Part shown: piece after piece, positions 35,309 to 43,039 of the stretch
Numbering within the stretch: position 1 is the first letter of the stretch
How the letters are laid out: the number at the start of each line of letters is the position of its first letter
Source: Bradyrhizobiaceae bacterium
GTDB lineage: Bacteria > Pseudomonadota > Alphaproteobacteria > Rhizobiales > Xanthobacteraceae
DNA length: 64,000 nt
Assembly (NCBI GenBank): GCA_020853885.1
Contig: JADYXZ010000019.1
Span: 434,001-498,000 of the forward strand
Direction: 5' to 3'
Program-made: the position numbers and the translations under genes
Notes under the pieces: generated by a model
What the model was told of the DNA's origin: nothing
Seen by the model: the letters and a program-made list of their open reading frames with translations, nothing else
Database searches by the model: none

Positions 35309-35812
35309 ATGGCGGCCGTACCGGAATCCGCGGATCGTCCTCACGTCGTCATCTGGCCGCCGTTGCTCCCGGCGATCGCGATCCTGCTCGGGTTCGGGTT
35401 GGACTGGCTGATGCCGCTCGGGCTGCTCGAGCAGGTCTCACGTGGCGTGCGCGGCGTTCTTGCATTGGTCTTGGCCGCGATTGCGGGGGCCATTGGAATT
35501 GCCGGCATTCGCGGGTTCATGCGGGCCGGCACCCATGTCGAGCCGTGGAAGCCCGCAACGACCCTCGTCGCCGCCGGCATCTACGCGCACACACGCAATC
35601 CGATGTATCTGGCGCTCGGTTTGGGCACGCTCGCCTTCGCGATCACAAATGCGTCAGACTGGACCATGGTCCTGCTCGCTCCCGCGGCGCTCGTCCTGCA
35701 TTTTGGTGTCGTATTGCGGGAGGAGCGCTATCTGGAAGGCAAGTTCGGCGATGCGTACCGGCGCTACCGGGCAGCCGTCCCCCGCTATGGATGGCGATTG
35801 CGTGCCGATTGA
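35309..35812 (+). CDS. isoprenylcysteine carboxylmethyltransferase family membrane protein
   Basis: 167 residues with four or so membrane helices and the ICMT/PEMT-like C-terminal motif: YAHTRNPMYLALGLGTLAF (about 92-110), then EERYLEGKFGDAYRRYRAAVPRY, which includes the conserved ExxLxxxFGxxYxxY region. The bacterial family methylates small molecules or lipids with SAM; the substrate here is unknown. A TTG directly precedes the chosen ATG at 35309. It is probably in an operon with the upstream alpha/beta hydrolase. Confidence 0.82.
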   Translation: MAAVPESADRPHVVIWPPLLPAIAILLGFGLDWLMPLGLLEQVSRGVRGVLALVLAAIAGAIGIAGIRGFMRAGTHVEPWKPATTLVAAGIYAHTRNPMYLALGLGTLAFAITNASDWTMVLLAPAALVLHFGVVLREERYLEGKFGDAYRRYRAAVPRYGWRLRAD

Positions 35813-36042
35813 CCGGCGGCCGAAACGGCTGGCCGATGCATGCAATCTGCGGTATTATGTTTTTTATCGGGACTTGCATAAGGCGACAGACGCTTCTATC
35901 TACCGATCATCGAGTTTCGGCCGAAAGACTTGGCCTTGTGCGGTTTGGGCCGCGCGCTGCTGACCTTCTCCAAACATCGATGGAAACTAGGGTAGCGTGA
36001 GAGCGCGACCCATACGAGCAACGCACGAAGAAAGGGCTCTCG

Positions 36043-36252
36043 ATGAGCACTGGGACTGTAAAGTGGTTTAATGCGCAAAAGGGCTACGGATTCATCCAGC
36101 CCGATGACGGCGGCAAGGACGTGTTCGTCCACATCAGCGCCGTCGAGCGCGCGGGCATGTACAACCTGAACGAAGGCCAGAAGGTTTCGTTCGACGTTGT
36201 GACCAGCCCGAAGAGCGGCAAGGCGGCGGCGGAAAACCTCCGCGCCATCTGA
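36043..36252 (+). CDS. cspA: cold-shock protein (CspA family)
   Basis: 69-residue cold-shock domain: RNP1 KGYGFIQ and RNP2 VFVHIS are intact. It binds single-stranded nucleic acid as an RNA chaperone. The 230-base upstream region is AT-richer than average and may hold a long 5' leader, as is usual for csp genes. A strong Rho-independent terminator (36347-36379) lies about 95 bases downstream. CspA is often induced by cold or on entry to stationary phase. Confidence 0.95.
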   Translation: MSTGTVKWFNAQKGYGFIQPDDGGKDVFVHISAVERAGMYNLNEGQKVSFDVVTSPKSGKAAAENLRAI

Positions 36253-36346
36253 GCAGCAGCCACTTTGAGGCGGGGACTTCCCGCCTCGTTCTGACCGCAG
36301 CGCCGGACCACGGATGAACTGGCCGGCGCGACGCGGTCAGCGTCAG

Positions 36347-36379
36347 AGCCTCCTCTTGTTCACCGAGAGGAGGCTTTTT
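36347..36379 (+). terminator. Rho-independent terminator (bidirectional) after cspA
   Basis: A 10-bp perfect stem, AGCCTCCTCT (36347-36356) with AGAGGAGGCT (36366-36375), is followed by a T-run at 36375-36379. It ends the cspA transcript and lies just before the end of the convergent PilZ gene, so it may serve both. Confidence 0.85.
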
Positions 36380-36387
36380 GCTGCACC

Positions 36388-36663
36388 CTAGATCGAGCTG
36401 GCAAAGCGCACGCCGACTTCGTCCTTCTTGTGCCACACCAGTTCGCAGCGCCGGAATACGTTCCCGCTTTTCGAGATCGCAAGAATGAACCGGGCAGGCA
36501 ATTGGCCCTGCGCTGCCGCCGACGCCTCGCGCAGCTTCAGTCGCGCGCCGGTATCGGAAATGTCGCGCATGGTGCACGAGCAGATTCGCTTGCCGTTTGT
36601 ATGAAAAAGTCCGGCGGTCTGCGTAAATGCCCGCCGCAAGCTTTTCCGCCGTTCCTTCGCCAT
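36388..36663 (-). CDS. PilZ domain protein (possible c-di-GMP receptor)
   Basis: 91 residues, a single PilZ domain. RRKSLRRAF near the N-terminus and MRDISDTGARLKL (D-x-S-x-x-G) form the two halves of a canonical c-di-GMP site, better conserved than in the other PilZ protein at 2972-3214. The ATG at 36663 is used. It converges on cspA. Downstream partners are not evident; it could act by binding to other proteins. Confidence 0.85.
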   Translation of the reverse strand: MAKERRKSLRRAFTQTAGLFHTNGKRICSCTMRDISDTGARLKLREASAAAQGQLPARFILAISKSGNVFRRCELVWHKKDEVGVRFASSI

Positions 36664-36756
36664 TGCGGACGCCCCACGCTCCCCGGTCTGTCTGTCCCGG
36701 CGGCAAATATAAAATGCTTCGATTTGGCGTTGTATGTTGGGCCGTTTGAAATCAAC

Positions 36757-36772
36757 ATGATTTGATAATCAT
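36757..36772. promoter_or_regulatory. inverted repeat in the PilZ/PAS intergenic region
   Basis: ATGATT-TGAT-AATCAT (36757-36772) is a perfect 6-bp inverted repeat with a 4-base spacer in AT-rich DNA, about 95 bases upstream of the PilZ gene start on the minus strand. It could be an operator or part of a promoter; I cannot name a regulator. Confidence 0.4.
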
Positions 36773-36817
36773 TTGCACTATGAGCAATACCTCCGCCGGC
36801 CGCAATCGGGCCGGCGG

Positions 36818-37402
36818 CTAGAGCCGCGTCTGCAGCACGGCCTTGATCGCAAAATCCGAAGCGGCGTGCGCCCGGGTCATCAGTTCCCGGCGCTCGAAAA
36901 TTCCCTCGGGGCTGATCGTCTCCAGAAACCCCAGAATGCGTGTCGCCTCCTCGCCCGACTGGCTGAAGGGCAGGAGGAGGCGTTCGTAGATGACCGGCCG
37001 CTCTTTCGCATCGAGAATGCCGGAAGTGGTGAAGACTGGTAACCGCGTATGCGCAGCCTGTTCGTATGTCTCAAGCGTGCGGGCGCGCGTCGCCTCCGGC
37101 AGGGTGTCTGCAAGCAGCTTGCCCGCGCATTGGCCCGCGTACATCGCGCCGACGTTCTTCCCGTGATTGAAGATGCGGAAGAGGGGACGGCCGCCGTTCG
37201 GGACGGCGTCCACGATGGTCAGGTCGTCAAAGCAGGAATCGAGCTGTCCGGTGTCGAGCTCCGACCAGAGGGGAAGCGCACGGTCCGCCCGCAGGCGCGT
37301 CCAATAGGCCAGCAGCCAGCGCTGGCGGATGGATCGCACGACATCCGGCGGCCGGCGTTTGTAACCTCGCATCCCGAATCGGCCTGGCAAATCGATTCTC
37401 AT
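36818..37402 (-). CDS. PAS domain protein
   Basis: 194 residues resembling the PAS_5/DUF-type family of short Rhizobiales proteins: an N-terminal helix (RRPPDVVRSIRQRWLLAYWTRLRA) and a PAS-like core with FRIFNHGKNVGAMYAGQCAGKLLAD and RPVIYERLLLPFS. No output domain is present, so it probably works with other proteins. Shares a 67-base divergent promoter region with the lipoprotein gene at 37470. Ligand unknown. Confidence 0.75.
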   Translation of the reverse strand: MRIDLPGRFGMRGYKRRPPDVVRSIRQRWLLAYWTRLRADRALPLWSELDTGQLDSCFDDLTIVDAVPNGGRPLFRIFNHGKNVGAMYAGQCAGKLLADTLPEATRARTLETYEQAAHTRLPVFTTSGILDAKERPVIYERLLLPFSQSGEEATRILGFLETISPEGIFERRELMTRAHAASDFAIKAVLQTRL

Positions 37403-37469
37403 CGGTTTGTCTCTTCCGCGAATCTTACTAAATTACCACACATTCCGGCCGCCGCCGGACGGAGGGTGC

Positions 37470-37736
37470 ATGCATCGGGGCTTGATTCGGATCGCCGTGC
37501 TCGCGCCCCTCGGCTTGTCGGCGGGTGCTTGCTACGGCCCCCAGCATCCCGATTACGCACGCTATGAATATTTGTACGTCGACGGTGCCTTCCAGCGTCC
37601 GTACACCGAATTCCCTTCGGGCACGCAGCGCGGCGGATGGAAGTGTTACGATGCGCGCGTCAGCAGGGAGTTCGATTGTACGTTTGTGCGCGGCGGCTGG
37701 GATCAATATCAGTTTATCTATCGCCCGCGACGCTGA
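37470..37736 (+). CDS. small lipoprotein, hypothetical
   Basis: 88 residues. Signal peptide MHRGLIRIAVLAPLGLSAGAC ends in a lipobox (LSAGAC), followed by a short tyrosine-rich mature part with two cysteines (GGWKCYDAR, FDCTFVRGGWDQY) that may form a disulfide. No named family. The ATG at 37470 follows GGAGGG; a longer upstream frame starting at 37407 would hide the signal. It is likely an outer-membrane or inner-membrane anchored surface protein. Confidence 0.7.
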   Translation: MHRGLIRIAVLAPLGLSAGACYGPQHPDYARYEYLYVDGAFQRPYTEFPSGTQRGGWKCYDARVSREFDCTFVRGGWDQYQFIYRPRR

Positions 37737-37802
37737 CGGTGCAGACAAACAGCGTGACCGTCCACGATCCGCGTCACGCACGTTCTGAGGAGGAGAGGAG
37801 CC

Positions 37803-38003
37803 ATGGCTGCCAGGAAGAAAACCCGAAAGTCGAAAGCGAAGCGAAGCCGCAAGGCGGATCGCGCGCGTGTCTCCGGCAAACAGGCGCATGAGGTCGCGTA
37901 TCTCGCGCGCAAGCACAAGGTGAGCGCCGCCGACGTGCGCGCGGCGATCAAGAAGGTCGGCAATTCGAGAAAGAAAGTGGAAGCCGCGTTGGCGAAGATG
38001 TAG
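37803..38003 (+). CDS. DUF3606 domain protein (small basic)
   Basis: 66 residues. A lysine/arginine-rich N-terminal tail (AARKKTRKSKAKRSRKADR) is followed by the DUF3606 core HEVAYLARKHKVSAADVRAAIKKVGNSRKKVEAAL. DUF3606 proteins are small, plentiful and of unknown function in Rhizobiales; the tail looks suited to bind nucleic acid. GGAGGAGAGGAGCC upstream of the ATG is a very strong ribosome binding site, suggesting high expression. It neighbours a SET-domain gene with a similarly basic tail. Confidence 0.85.
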   Translation: MAARKKTRKSKAKRSRKADRARVSGKQAHEVAYLARKHKVSAADVRAAIKKVGNSRKKVEAALAKM

Positions 38004-38126
38004 CGCCCCTCCGGCATTCACCCGACGCAGTGGAGCCGGCATCGCATTTCGCGATGCAGGTGATATCATTTGCGTGCGAATCTGATCCTGCGGCGAAGTT
38101 CTTCCCTGGTTGGCAATTCTCCTGAA

Positions 38127-38603
38127 ATGAGCAAAGCGTCTCGTGGCCGTCCTTATCGCGTCGGCCGTTCCCGCACTGGCCTCGGCCTTTTCGCAACCCA
38201 GTTCATCTCCAAGGGCCGGTTCATCGTCCGCTACACCGGCCCGCGCATCACCAACGACGAAGCCGACAAGCGTGACAACCGCTATCTCTTCGAGCTGAAC
38301 AACCGCTGGACGATCGACGGCACGACGCGCAAGAACATCGCGCGTTACATCAATCATTCCTGCCGGCCGAACGCCGAAGTTTATTTCGTCGGCCACGCCA
38401 TCAAGATCCGCGCCCGCAGGAACATCCAGCCCGGCGAAGAGATCGGCTACGACTACGGCCGCGATTATTTCGATTCCTTCATCAAGCCGAAGGGCTGCAA
38501 GTGCGTGAAGTGCATGGAGAAGCGGCGCGAGGAACGGCGGGCCAAGCGGCAGGCGCGGCGGCGCGCGAAGTCCCGGCGCAAGGGCACGCGCAAGCGGCGT
38601 TGA
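38127..38603 (+). CDS. SET domain protein (putative protein lysine methyltransferase)
   Basis: 158 residues. The SET motifs TGLGLFATQFISKGRFI, ARYINHSCRPNAEVYF and IGYDYG are all present, plus post-SET cysteines CKCVKC near residue 130, so SAM-dependent lysine methylation is plausible. The C-terminus is extremely basic (EERRAKRQARRRAK onward). Bacterial SET proteins of this size occur in Rhizobiales; substrates are unknown, with basic chromosomal proteins an attractive guess given the neighbouring DUF3606 gene. ATG 38127 is used; a TTG at 38070 is possible. Confidence 0.85.
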   Translation: MSKASRGRPYRVGRSRTGLGLFATQFISKGRFIVRYTGPRITNDEADKRDNRYLFELNNRWTIDGTTRKNIARYINHSCRPNAEVYFVGHAIKIRARRNIQPGEEIGYDYGRDYFDSFIKPKGCKCVKCMEKRREERRAKRQARRRAKSRRKGTRKRR

Positions 38604-38652
38604 CGCGCCGGGGCAGTTTTTCCCGCGCCATCCTAGGTTGCCATCAAAATAA

Positions 38653-38669
38653 GTAATTGTGCCAATTAC
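38653..38669. promoter_or_regulatory. AT-rich inverted repeat upstream of GGDEF gene
   Basis: GTAATT (38653-38658) and AATTAC (38664-38669) form an inverted repeat with a 5-base spacer, followed by a second AATTACCA copy. It lies about 135 bases before the GGDEF start at 38804, in an AT-rich patch. It may be an operator; I cannot assign the regulator. Confidence 0.35.
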
Positions 38670-38803
38670 CAAATTACCATTTTAACGGTTCCGCATGGAT
38701 TCCCATGCAATTTCTGCGTGCGCGGGCGCTGAGCCAATGCCCGCGGCGGGGCGGGGGCATGCCCCGAAGTCGTTCGCGCCGAGACGCCACGCGGGGGGTG
38801 TTC

Positions 38804-39736
38804 ATGCAAACGATCGTCGTCGACCCCAGTCGAACCGTGCTGAAGATCGTGGGCGGTCTGCTGGAGAGCGCCGGCCACAAGGCGCATCCCTTCACCGACG
38901 GCCGCGACGCCCTCGAATGCCTGCGCAGCAATCACGACATCGACGCGCTGATCACGAGCGTCGAGCTGCCGACGATCTCCGGCATCGAGCTCTGCCGGCA
39001 GGCTCGTTCGATTTCGAGCATTCACCGGCCGCTCTACATCATGGTGATGTCGTCGAGCCAGGAGCAGCGCAAGCTCGTCAAGGCGCTGGAAGGCGGCGCC
39101 GACGATTTCATCGGCAAGCCGCCGGTGACGGAGGAATTGTTCGCGCGTTTGCGCGCGGCCGAGCGGCTCGGGTCCATGCAACGCGATCTCGTCCGCCTCG
39201 CCACCTCCGACCCGCTCACCGGCCTGCTCAACCGCCGCGCCTTCTTCGAGAAGGCCGAGGAGGTGTGCGCGCACGCCGGCGCCGGCTCCCACTTGTCGGC
39301 GATCATGTTCGACATCGACCATTTCAAGCGCATCAATGACACGTATGGCCATGGCGCCGGCGACCAGGTGATCCGCCTCGTCGCCGATCAGGCCATGTGC
39401 GCGAGCGAGATCGCCGGCCGCCTCGGCGGCGAAGAGTTCGCGCTGCTGCTCAGGGGCATCAAGCTGCCGGAGGCCGTGAAGATCGCCGAGGATCTGCGCG
39501 CCGCGGTCGCCGCGATGGAGCTGAGCTTCGAGGGCGATCAGGTGAAGCTCAGTTGCAGCTTCGGCGTCGACGAATGGGAGTTCGGCGACACGATCGACGA
39601 TCTCCTGCGGCGCGTGGACCTTGCCCTCTACGATGCCAAGGCCGCCGGCCGCAACCGCGTGGTGGCCTTCGATCCCGTGCTGTCCGGCCTCGGATCGGTC
39701 AAGGGCACGGGCATCATCCGCGCCATCGAGCGCTGA
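38804..39736 (+). CDS. receiver-GGDEF protein with a degenerate receiver
   Basis: 310 residues in PleD-like order. The REC domain (about 1-120) starts TIVVDPSRTVLK, but the phosphoacceptor position reads ALITSVELPTISG, with Ser where Asp is expected; the lysine switch GKPP is present. The GGDEF domain has DPLTGLLNRRAFF, FDIDHFKRINDTYGHGAGD and the active-site RLGGEEFALLL, so it should be catalytic. The receiver is probably regulated by protein binding rather than phosphate. The ATG at 38804 follows GGGGGGTG. AT-rich repeats lie upstream. It faces a 600-base gap at its 3' end. Confidence 0.87.
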   Translation: MQTIVVDPSRTVLKIVGGLLESAGHKAHPFTDGRDALECLRSNHDIDALITSVELPTISGIELCRQARSISSIHRPLYIMVMSSSQEQRKLVKALEGGADDFIGKPPVTEELFARLRAAERLGSMQRDLVRLATSDPLTGLLNRRAFFEKAEEVCAHAGAGSHLSAIMFDIDHFKRINDTYGHGAGDQVIRLVADQAMCASEIAGRLGGEEFALLLRGIKLPEAVKIAEDLRAAVAAMELSFEGDQVKLSCSFGVDEWEFGDTIDDLLRRVDLALYDAKAAGRNRVVAFDPVLSGLGSVKGTGIIRAIER

Positions 39737-39834
39737 GTTTCTCTCCGATTCAATTTTCAAACAGCCGTTCCCGTTCTCGCGGCGCATTGCGTCCGAGGCA
39801 TCTTCAGTTTCCCTCGCCCTGACAAGCGCGAGGG

Positions 39835-39910
39835 GATGGAGCGCCGCTCGGCGCCACATCGTTTTAGTCTGCGCCTCCTTGCGGAGACGCGCGCCTTGCG
39901 GCGCTCCATC
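39835..39910. repeat. long inverted repeat element (possible dispersed intergenic repeat)
   Basis: Arms GATGGAGCGCCGC (39835-39847) and GCGGCGCTCCATC (39898-39910) are 13-bp exact reverse complements around 50 bases. The inside has a smaller CTCC-TTGC-GGAG hairpin. The sequence has the look of dispersed palindromic elements in this bacterial group. Whether other copies exist in the genome cannot be seen here. Confidence 0.6.
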
Positions 39911-40271
39911 ACGGCGTCTTCAGCTGCGGGCCGCGCTTCTCCCGAGGCCGGTCGGACTTCCGTCCAGTCGGCCCGCTCTCAGCCAGCTCCTGGCAGGCGG
40001 TCTTAGTGCCGCCGGGCGGAACCCCGCAACTCCCGGTGCCGCGCTTGCGAGGCACGACAGCGGGCGCCGCTCCCGATCCGCACCACAGGTCGCACCGGTA
40101 GCGCCCCTCGCGTGGATCAGGACGGCAACAGTGTAAGGCCGCGCCATAAGAGGGGGCGTAACTTTTTTCTCAGGAAAGAAATCGGTCGCACATTCAGATG
40201 CTTGCACGGGAACAGGCGGGAATTCGTGATTTCGCCGGAAATGTCTCCGACACTTCTGCGAGCCGTCGCGC

Positions 40272-40285
40272 TTGATGCAGATCAA
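40272..40285. promoter_or_regulatory. FixK/FNR-type box upstream of the phasin gene
   Basis: TTGATGCAGATCAA matches the FNR/FixK consensus TTGAT-N4-ATCAA exactly. Its centre is about 58 bases before the phasin ATG, compatible with a position near -40. Low-oxygen control of phasin is inferred from it. Confidence 0.7.
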
Positions 40286-40336
40286 TGCGAGGCCGAACCC
40301 GTCGCTTTGAGATGCGTTGAAACAAGAGGGGCAGTC

Positions 40337-40720
40337 ATGAGCGTGATCGAGACCCTGGCGCAACAAGAGCTTGAGCAGTCTCCAGCCTTGCAACCGCGGG
40401 CGCAGGTCGACAACGCGGAGGCGGTGTTCAACAGCCTGTCGGTCGAGGCCGAGAACGATCTCCGCGTCCTTGGCGATCAGCTCCTGGCAACGAGCGCTTG
40501 CGCCAGACAGCTTGGGCGCGAATGGTTCGCGTTCGCGGACCGCAGCGTGATGAACGGCTTCGAGTTTCTACAGAAGCTCGCCCGCACCGAAACACCCACG
40601 GACGCGCTGGTGCTGCAAAGGGATTTCGCGCAGGTTCAAATCGCCGCGATGCGCGACTGCTGGAACCGGTGCGGGCGGTTGGCCCTGGCGGGCGCAGCCG
40701 AGTGCGCCTGCGAGAAGTAG
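40337..40720 (+). CDS. phasin family protein
   Basis: 127 residues, mostly helical: VDNAEAVFNSLSVEAENDLRVLGDQLLA and ALVLQRDFAQVQIAAMRDCWNRCGRLAL follow the Phasin_2 pattern (an amphipathic helical protein that coats PHA granules). The ATG at 40337 has AGAGGGG upstream. A PHA synthase (phaC) is encoded 7.6 kb away. A perfect FNR/FixK-type box is just upstream. Phasin sequences vary a lot, so the family call is good but the granule role is inferred. Confidence 0.78.
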   Translation: MSVIETLAQQELEQSPALQPRAQVDNAEAVFNSLSVEAENDLRVLGDQLLATSACARQLGREWFAFADRSVMNGFEFLQKLARTETPTDALVLQRDFAQVQIAAMRDCWNRCGRLALAGAAECACEK

Positions 40721-40729
40721 CCGCGCGCG

Positions 40730-42835
40730 CTAGATATCCAACTCCTTCGCGTAGGGCGCCTTCTCCGAGATGAACTCGAAGCGCGCCTCGGGCTTGTTGC
40801 CCATGAGGCGGTCGACGGCCTTCGTCGTGGCGGCCTTGAGCGCGTCCTTCACGGTCACGCGCAGGAGCGAGCGCGTCTTCGGGTGCATCGTGTCCTTGAG
40901 CTGCGACGGCAGCATCTCGCCGAGACCCTTGAAGCGGTTGATCTCCACGTTCTTCTTGCCCTTGAACACCGTCTTCAGCAGCTCTTCCTTATGCTTGTCG
41001 TCGCGCGCATAAACCGCGGTGCCACCGTGCGTCAGCTTGTAGAGCGGAGGCACCGCGAGATAGAGGTGCCGGTTCTCGATCAGCTTTGGCATCTCGCGGT
41101 AAAAGAAAGTAATCAGCAGCGAGGCGATGTGCGCGCCGTCGACGTCGGCGTCGGTCATGACGATGATCTTGTCGTAGCGCAGCGACTCTTCCCGGTAGTG
41201 CACGCCCGCGCCGCAGCCGAGCGCCTGCAATAGATCGGCGAGCTGCTGGTTCTGCGTGACCTTCTCGCGGCCTGCGCTGGCCACGTTGAGAATCTTGCCG
41301 CGCAACGGCAGCACGGCTTGCGTCTGCCGGTCGCGCGCCTGCTTGGCCGAGCCGCCGGCCGAGTCGCCTTCGACGATGAAGATCTCCGAGCCAGCGGCCG
41401 CGCTCGCCGAGCAATCGGCGAGCTTGCCGGGCAGCCGCAACTTGCGGACGGCGGACTTGCGCGCGATGTCCTTTTCCTGCCGACGGCGCACGCGTTCTTC
41501 GGCGCGCTCCACCACCCATTCGAGCAGCTTGTTCGCCTGCAATGGATTGCCGGCGAGCCAGTGCTCGAAGGCATCGCCCACCGTGGACTCCACGAGCCGC
41601 GCGGCCTCGGAATTGGCGAGGCGGTCCTTGGTCTGGCCCTGGAATTCGGGGTCGCGGATGAACACGGACAGCATCGCCCCCGCGCCGGTGATCGCATCCT
41701 CGGCTGTGACGATCGATGCCCGCTTGTTGCCGACGCGCTCGGCGTGCGCCTTCAACCCGCGCACGATTGCCGTGCGCAGTCCCGTCTCGTGCGTGCCGCC
41801 TTCGGGCGTCGGGATCGTGTTGCAGTAGGAATTAAGGAAGCCGTCGTCGTCGGCGGTCCACGCCACCGCCCATTCCGCCTTGCCGAGACCCTTCTTCTCG
41901 GCCGAGCCCGTGAAGATGTCCGTGTGCACGAGCGTGCGGCCGTTGATCTCCTGACTGAGATAATCGCGCAGGCCGTTCTCGAAGTGGAATTTCGCCTCTT
42001 CCGGCACCTCGTCGGCGTTCTTGATCAGCGACTTGTCGCATGACCAGCGGATCTCGACGCCGCCGAAGAGATAGGCTTTCGCCTTGGTCATGCGGAAGAC
42101 GCGCGGCGCCTTGAACGCGGCGCCTTCGCCGAAAATCTGCGGATCGGGCGTGAGGCGGATGCGCGTGCCGCGGCGCTTCACGCCCTTCTGCACGAGCTTC
42201 ACCGGCCCCTGCGGCACGCCGCGCTTATAGACCTGGCGGTAAAGCTCGCCGCCGCGGGCGACCTCGACTTCCAGCACCTCCGAGAGCGCGTTAGCCACCG
42301 ACACGCCGACACCGTGCAGGCCGCCCGACGTCTCATAGACCTCGTGGTTGAACTTGCCGCCCGCGTGCAGCGTGGTCATGATGACTTCGAGCGCGGACTT
42401 CTTCTTGAACTTCGGATGTTCCTCGACCGGGATGCCGCGGCCGTTGTCGGTGACGGCGATATAGCCGTCTTCGGTCATCTCCACTTCGATGAAGCTTGCG
42501 TGCCCTGCGATCGCCTCGTCCATCGCGTTGTCGATGACTTCGGCAAAGAGGTGATGCAGCGCCCGCTCGTCGGTGCCGCCCACATACATGCCGGGCCGGC
42601 GGCGGACGGGCTCAAGCCCCTCAAGCACCTCGATGTGGTGCGCGCCGTATTCGCCGCGCCTGGCGGGCTTCGCCGCCGTTTCACCACGCTTCTTCGCCCC
42701 GCCGGACGAGGCCTCGAACAGGTCTGCCTGCTTCCTGTCGCTCTTCTTCTCAGCCTTGGCCGCGGCGCGCGCCGGTGCCTTCGACTTCTTCACGGCCCGT
42801 TTCGAGTTCTTGGCGGCGATGCGGCGAGGGGACAT
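40730..42835 (-). CDS. parE: DNA topoisomerase IV subunit B
   Basis: 701 residues; ATPase subunit of the type II topoisomerase that separates daughter chromosomes. GHKL ATPase motifs (VIDNAMDEAIAGH, VTDNGRGIPVEEH, TSGGLHGVGVSVANALS), the TOPRIM EGDSAGGSA and DADVDGAHIASLL are all present. The lysine/alanine-rich N-terminal extension of about 65 residues (KKSKAPARAAAKAEKKS) is common in this group. ParE is favoured over GyrB because of its length and the KALGLGK-free TOPRIM region; the difference is judged from overall pattern. It is separated from the phasin gene by 9 bases, convergent. Confidence 0.92.
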   Translation of the reverse strand: MSPRRIAAKNSKRAVKKSKAPARAAAKAEKKSDRKQADLFEASSGGAKKRGETAAKPARRGEYGAHHIEVLEGLEPVRRRPGMYVGGTDERALHHLFAEVIDNAMDEAIAGHASFIEVEMTEDGYIAVTDNGRGIPVEEHPKFKKKSALEVIMTTLHAGGKFNHEVYETSGGLHGVGVSVANALSEVLEVEVARGGELYRQVYKRGVPQGPVKLVQKGVKRRGTRIRLTPDPQIFGEGAAFKAPRVFRMTKAKAYLFGGVEIRWSCDKSLIKNADEVPEEAKFHFENGLRDYLSQEINGRTLVHTDIFTGSAEKKGLGKAEWAVAWTADDDGFLNSYCNTIPTPEGGTHETGLRTAIVRGLKAHAERVGNKRASIVTAEDAITGAGAMLSVFIRDPEFQGQTKDRLANSEAARLVESTVGDAFEHWLAGNPLQANKLLEWVVERAEERVRRRQEKDIARKSAVRKLRLPGKLADCSASAAAGSEIFIVEGDSAGGSAKQARDRQTQAVLPLRGKILNVASAGREKVTQNQQLADLLQALGCGAGVHYREESLRYDKIIVMTDADVDGAHIASLLITFFYREMPKLIENRHLYLAVPPLYKLTHGGTAVYARDDKHKEELLKTVFKGKKNVEINRFKGLGEMLPSQLKDTMHPKTRSLLRVTVKDALKAATTKAVDRLMGNKPEARFEFISEKAPYAKELDI

Positions 42836-42935
42836 GCGCGTTCTTGCGGCCTCTTCAGTGGCGAATCAGTAAGCGAGGATCATGCCACGACGTTGTGGCG
42901 ACCTGAATCGAGTTGTCGTTGTCGGACTAGCTTCC

Positions 42936-42984
42936 ACCGTCACCCTTCGAGGCCCGGCTCCGCCGGGCACCTCAGGATGACGGT
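42936..42984. repeat. palindromic intergenic repeat (ACCGTCA...TGACGGT type)
   Basis: A 49-base imperfect palindrome: ACCGTCAcCCT at the left is mirrored by AGGaTGACGGT at the right, with CGAGGCCCGGC / GCCGGGCACCTC between. Elements with CCTGAGGTGC / GCCTCGAAGG halves are dispersed in many Rhizobiales genomes. Only this copy is in the window. Confidence 0.75.
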
Positions 42985-43039
42985 CTCTGGCCGATTGAAG
43001 TGGTCAAATAATGATCTGCAGGAGCATTGCAACGACGAG

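Larger units (their letters stand above)
39737..40336. other. 600-base gap with structured element and FixK-type box
   Basis: No gene I would support. Antisense-like frames give arginine/proline-rich low-complexity translations. The stretch contains a long inverted repeat (39835-39910), GC-rich palindromic blocks up to about 40090, and a perfect FNR/FixK box at 40272-40285 shortly before the phasin gene. The first half resembles the dispersed intergenic repeats of Bradyrhizobiaceae. Confidence 0.5.

Noticed and set aside
39920-40393. 157-codon minus-strand frame in the phasin upstream gap
   Set aside because: Low-complexity translation, no ribosome binding site, overlaps the repeat-rich DNA, the FixK-type box and the start of phasin.
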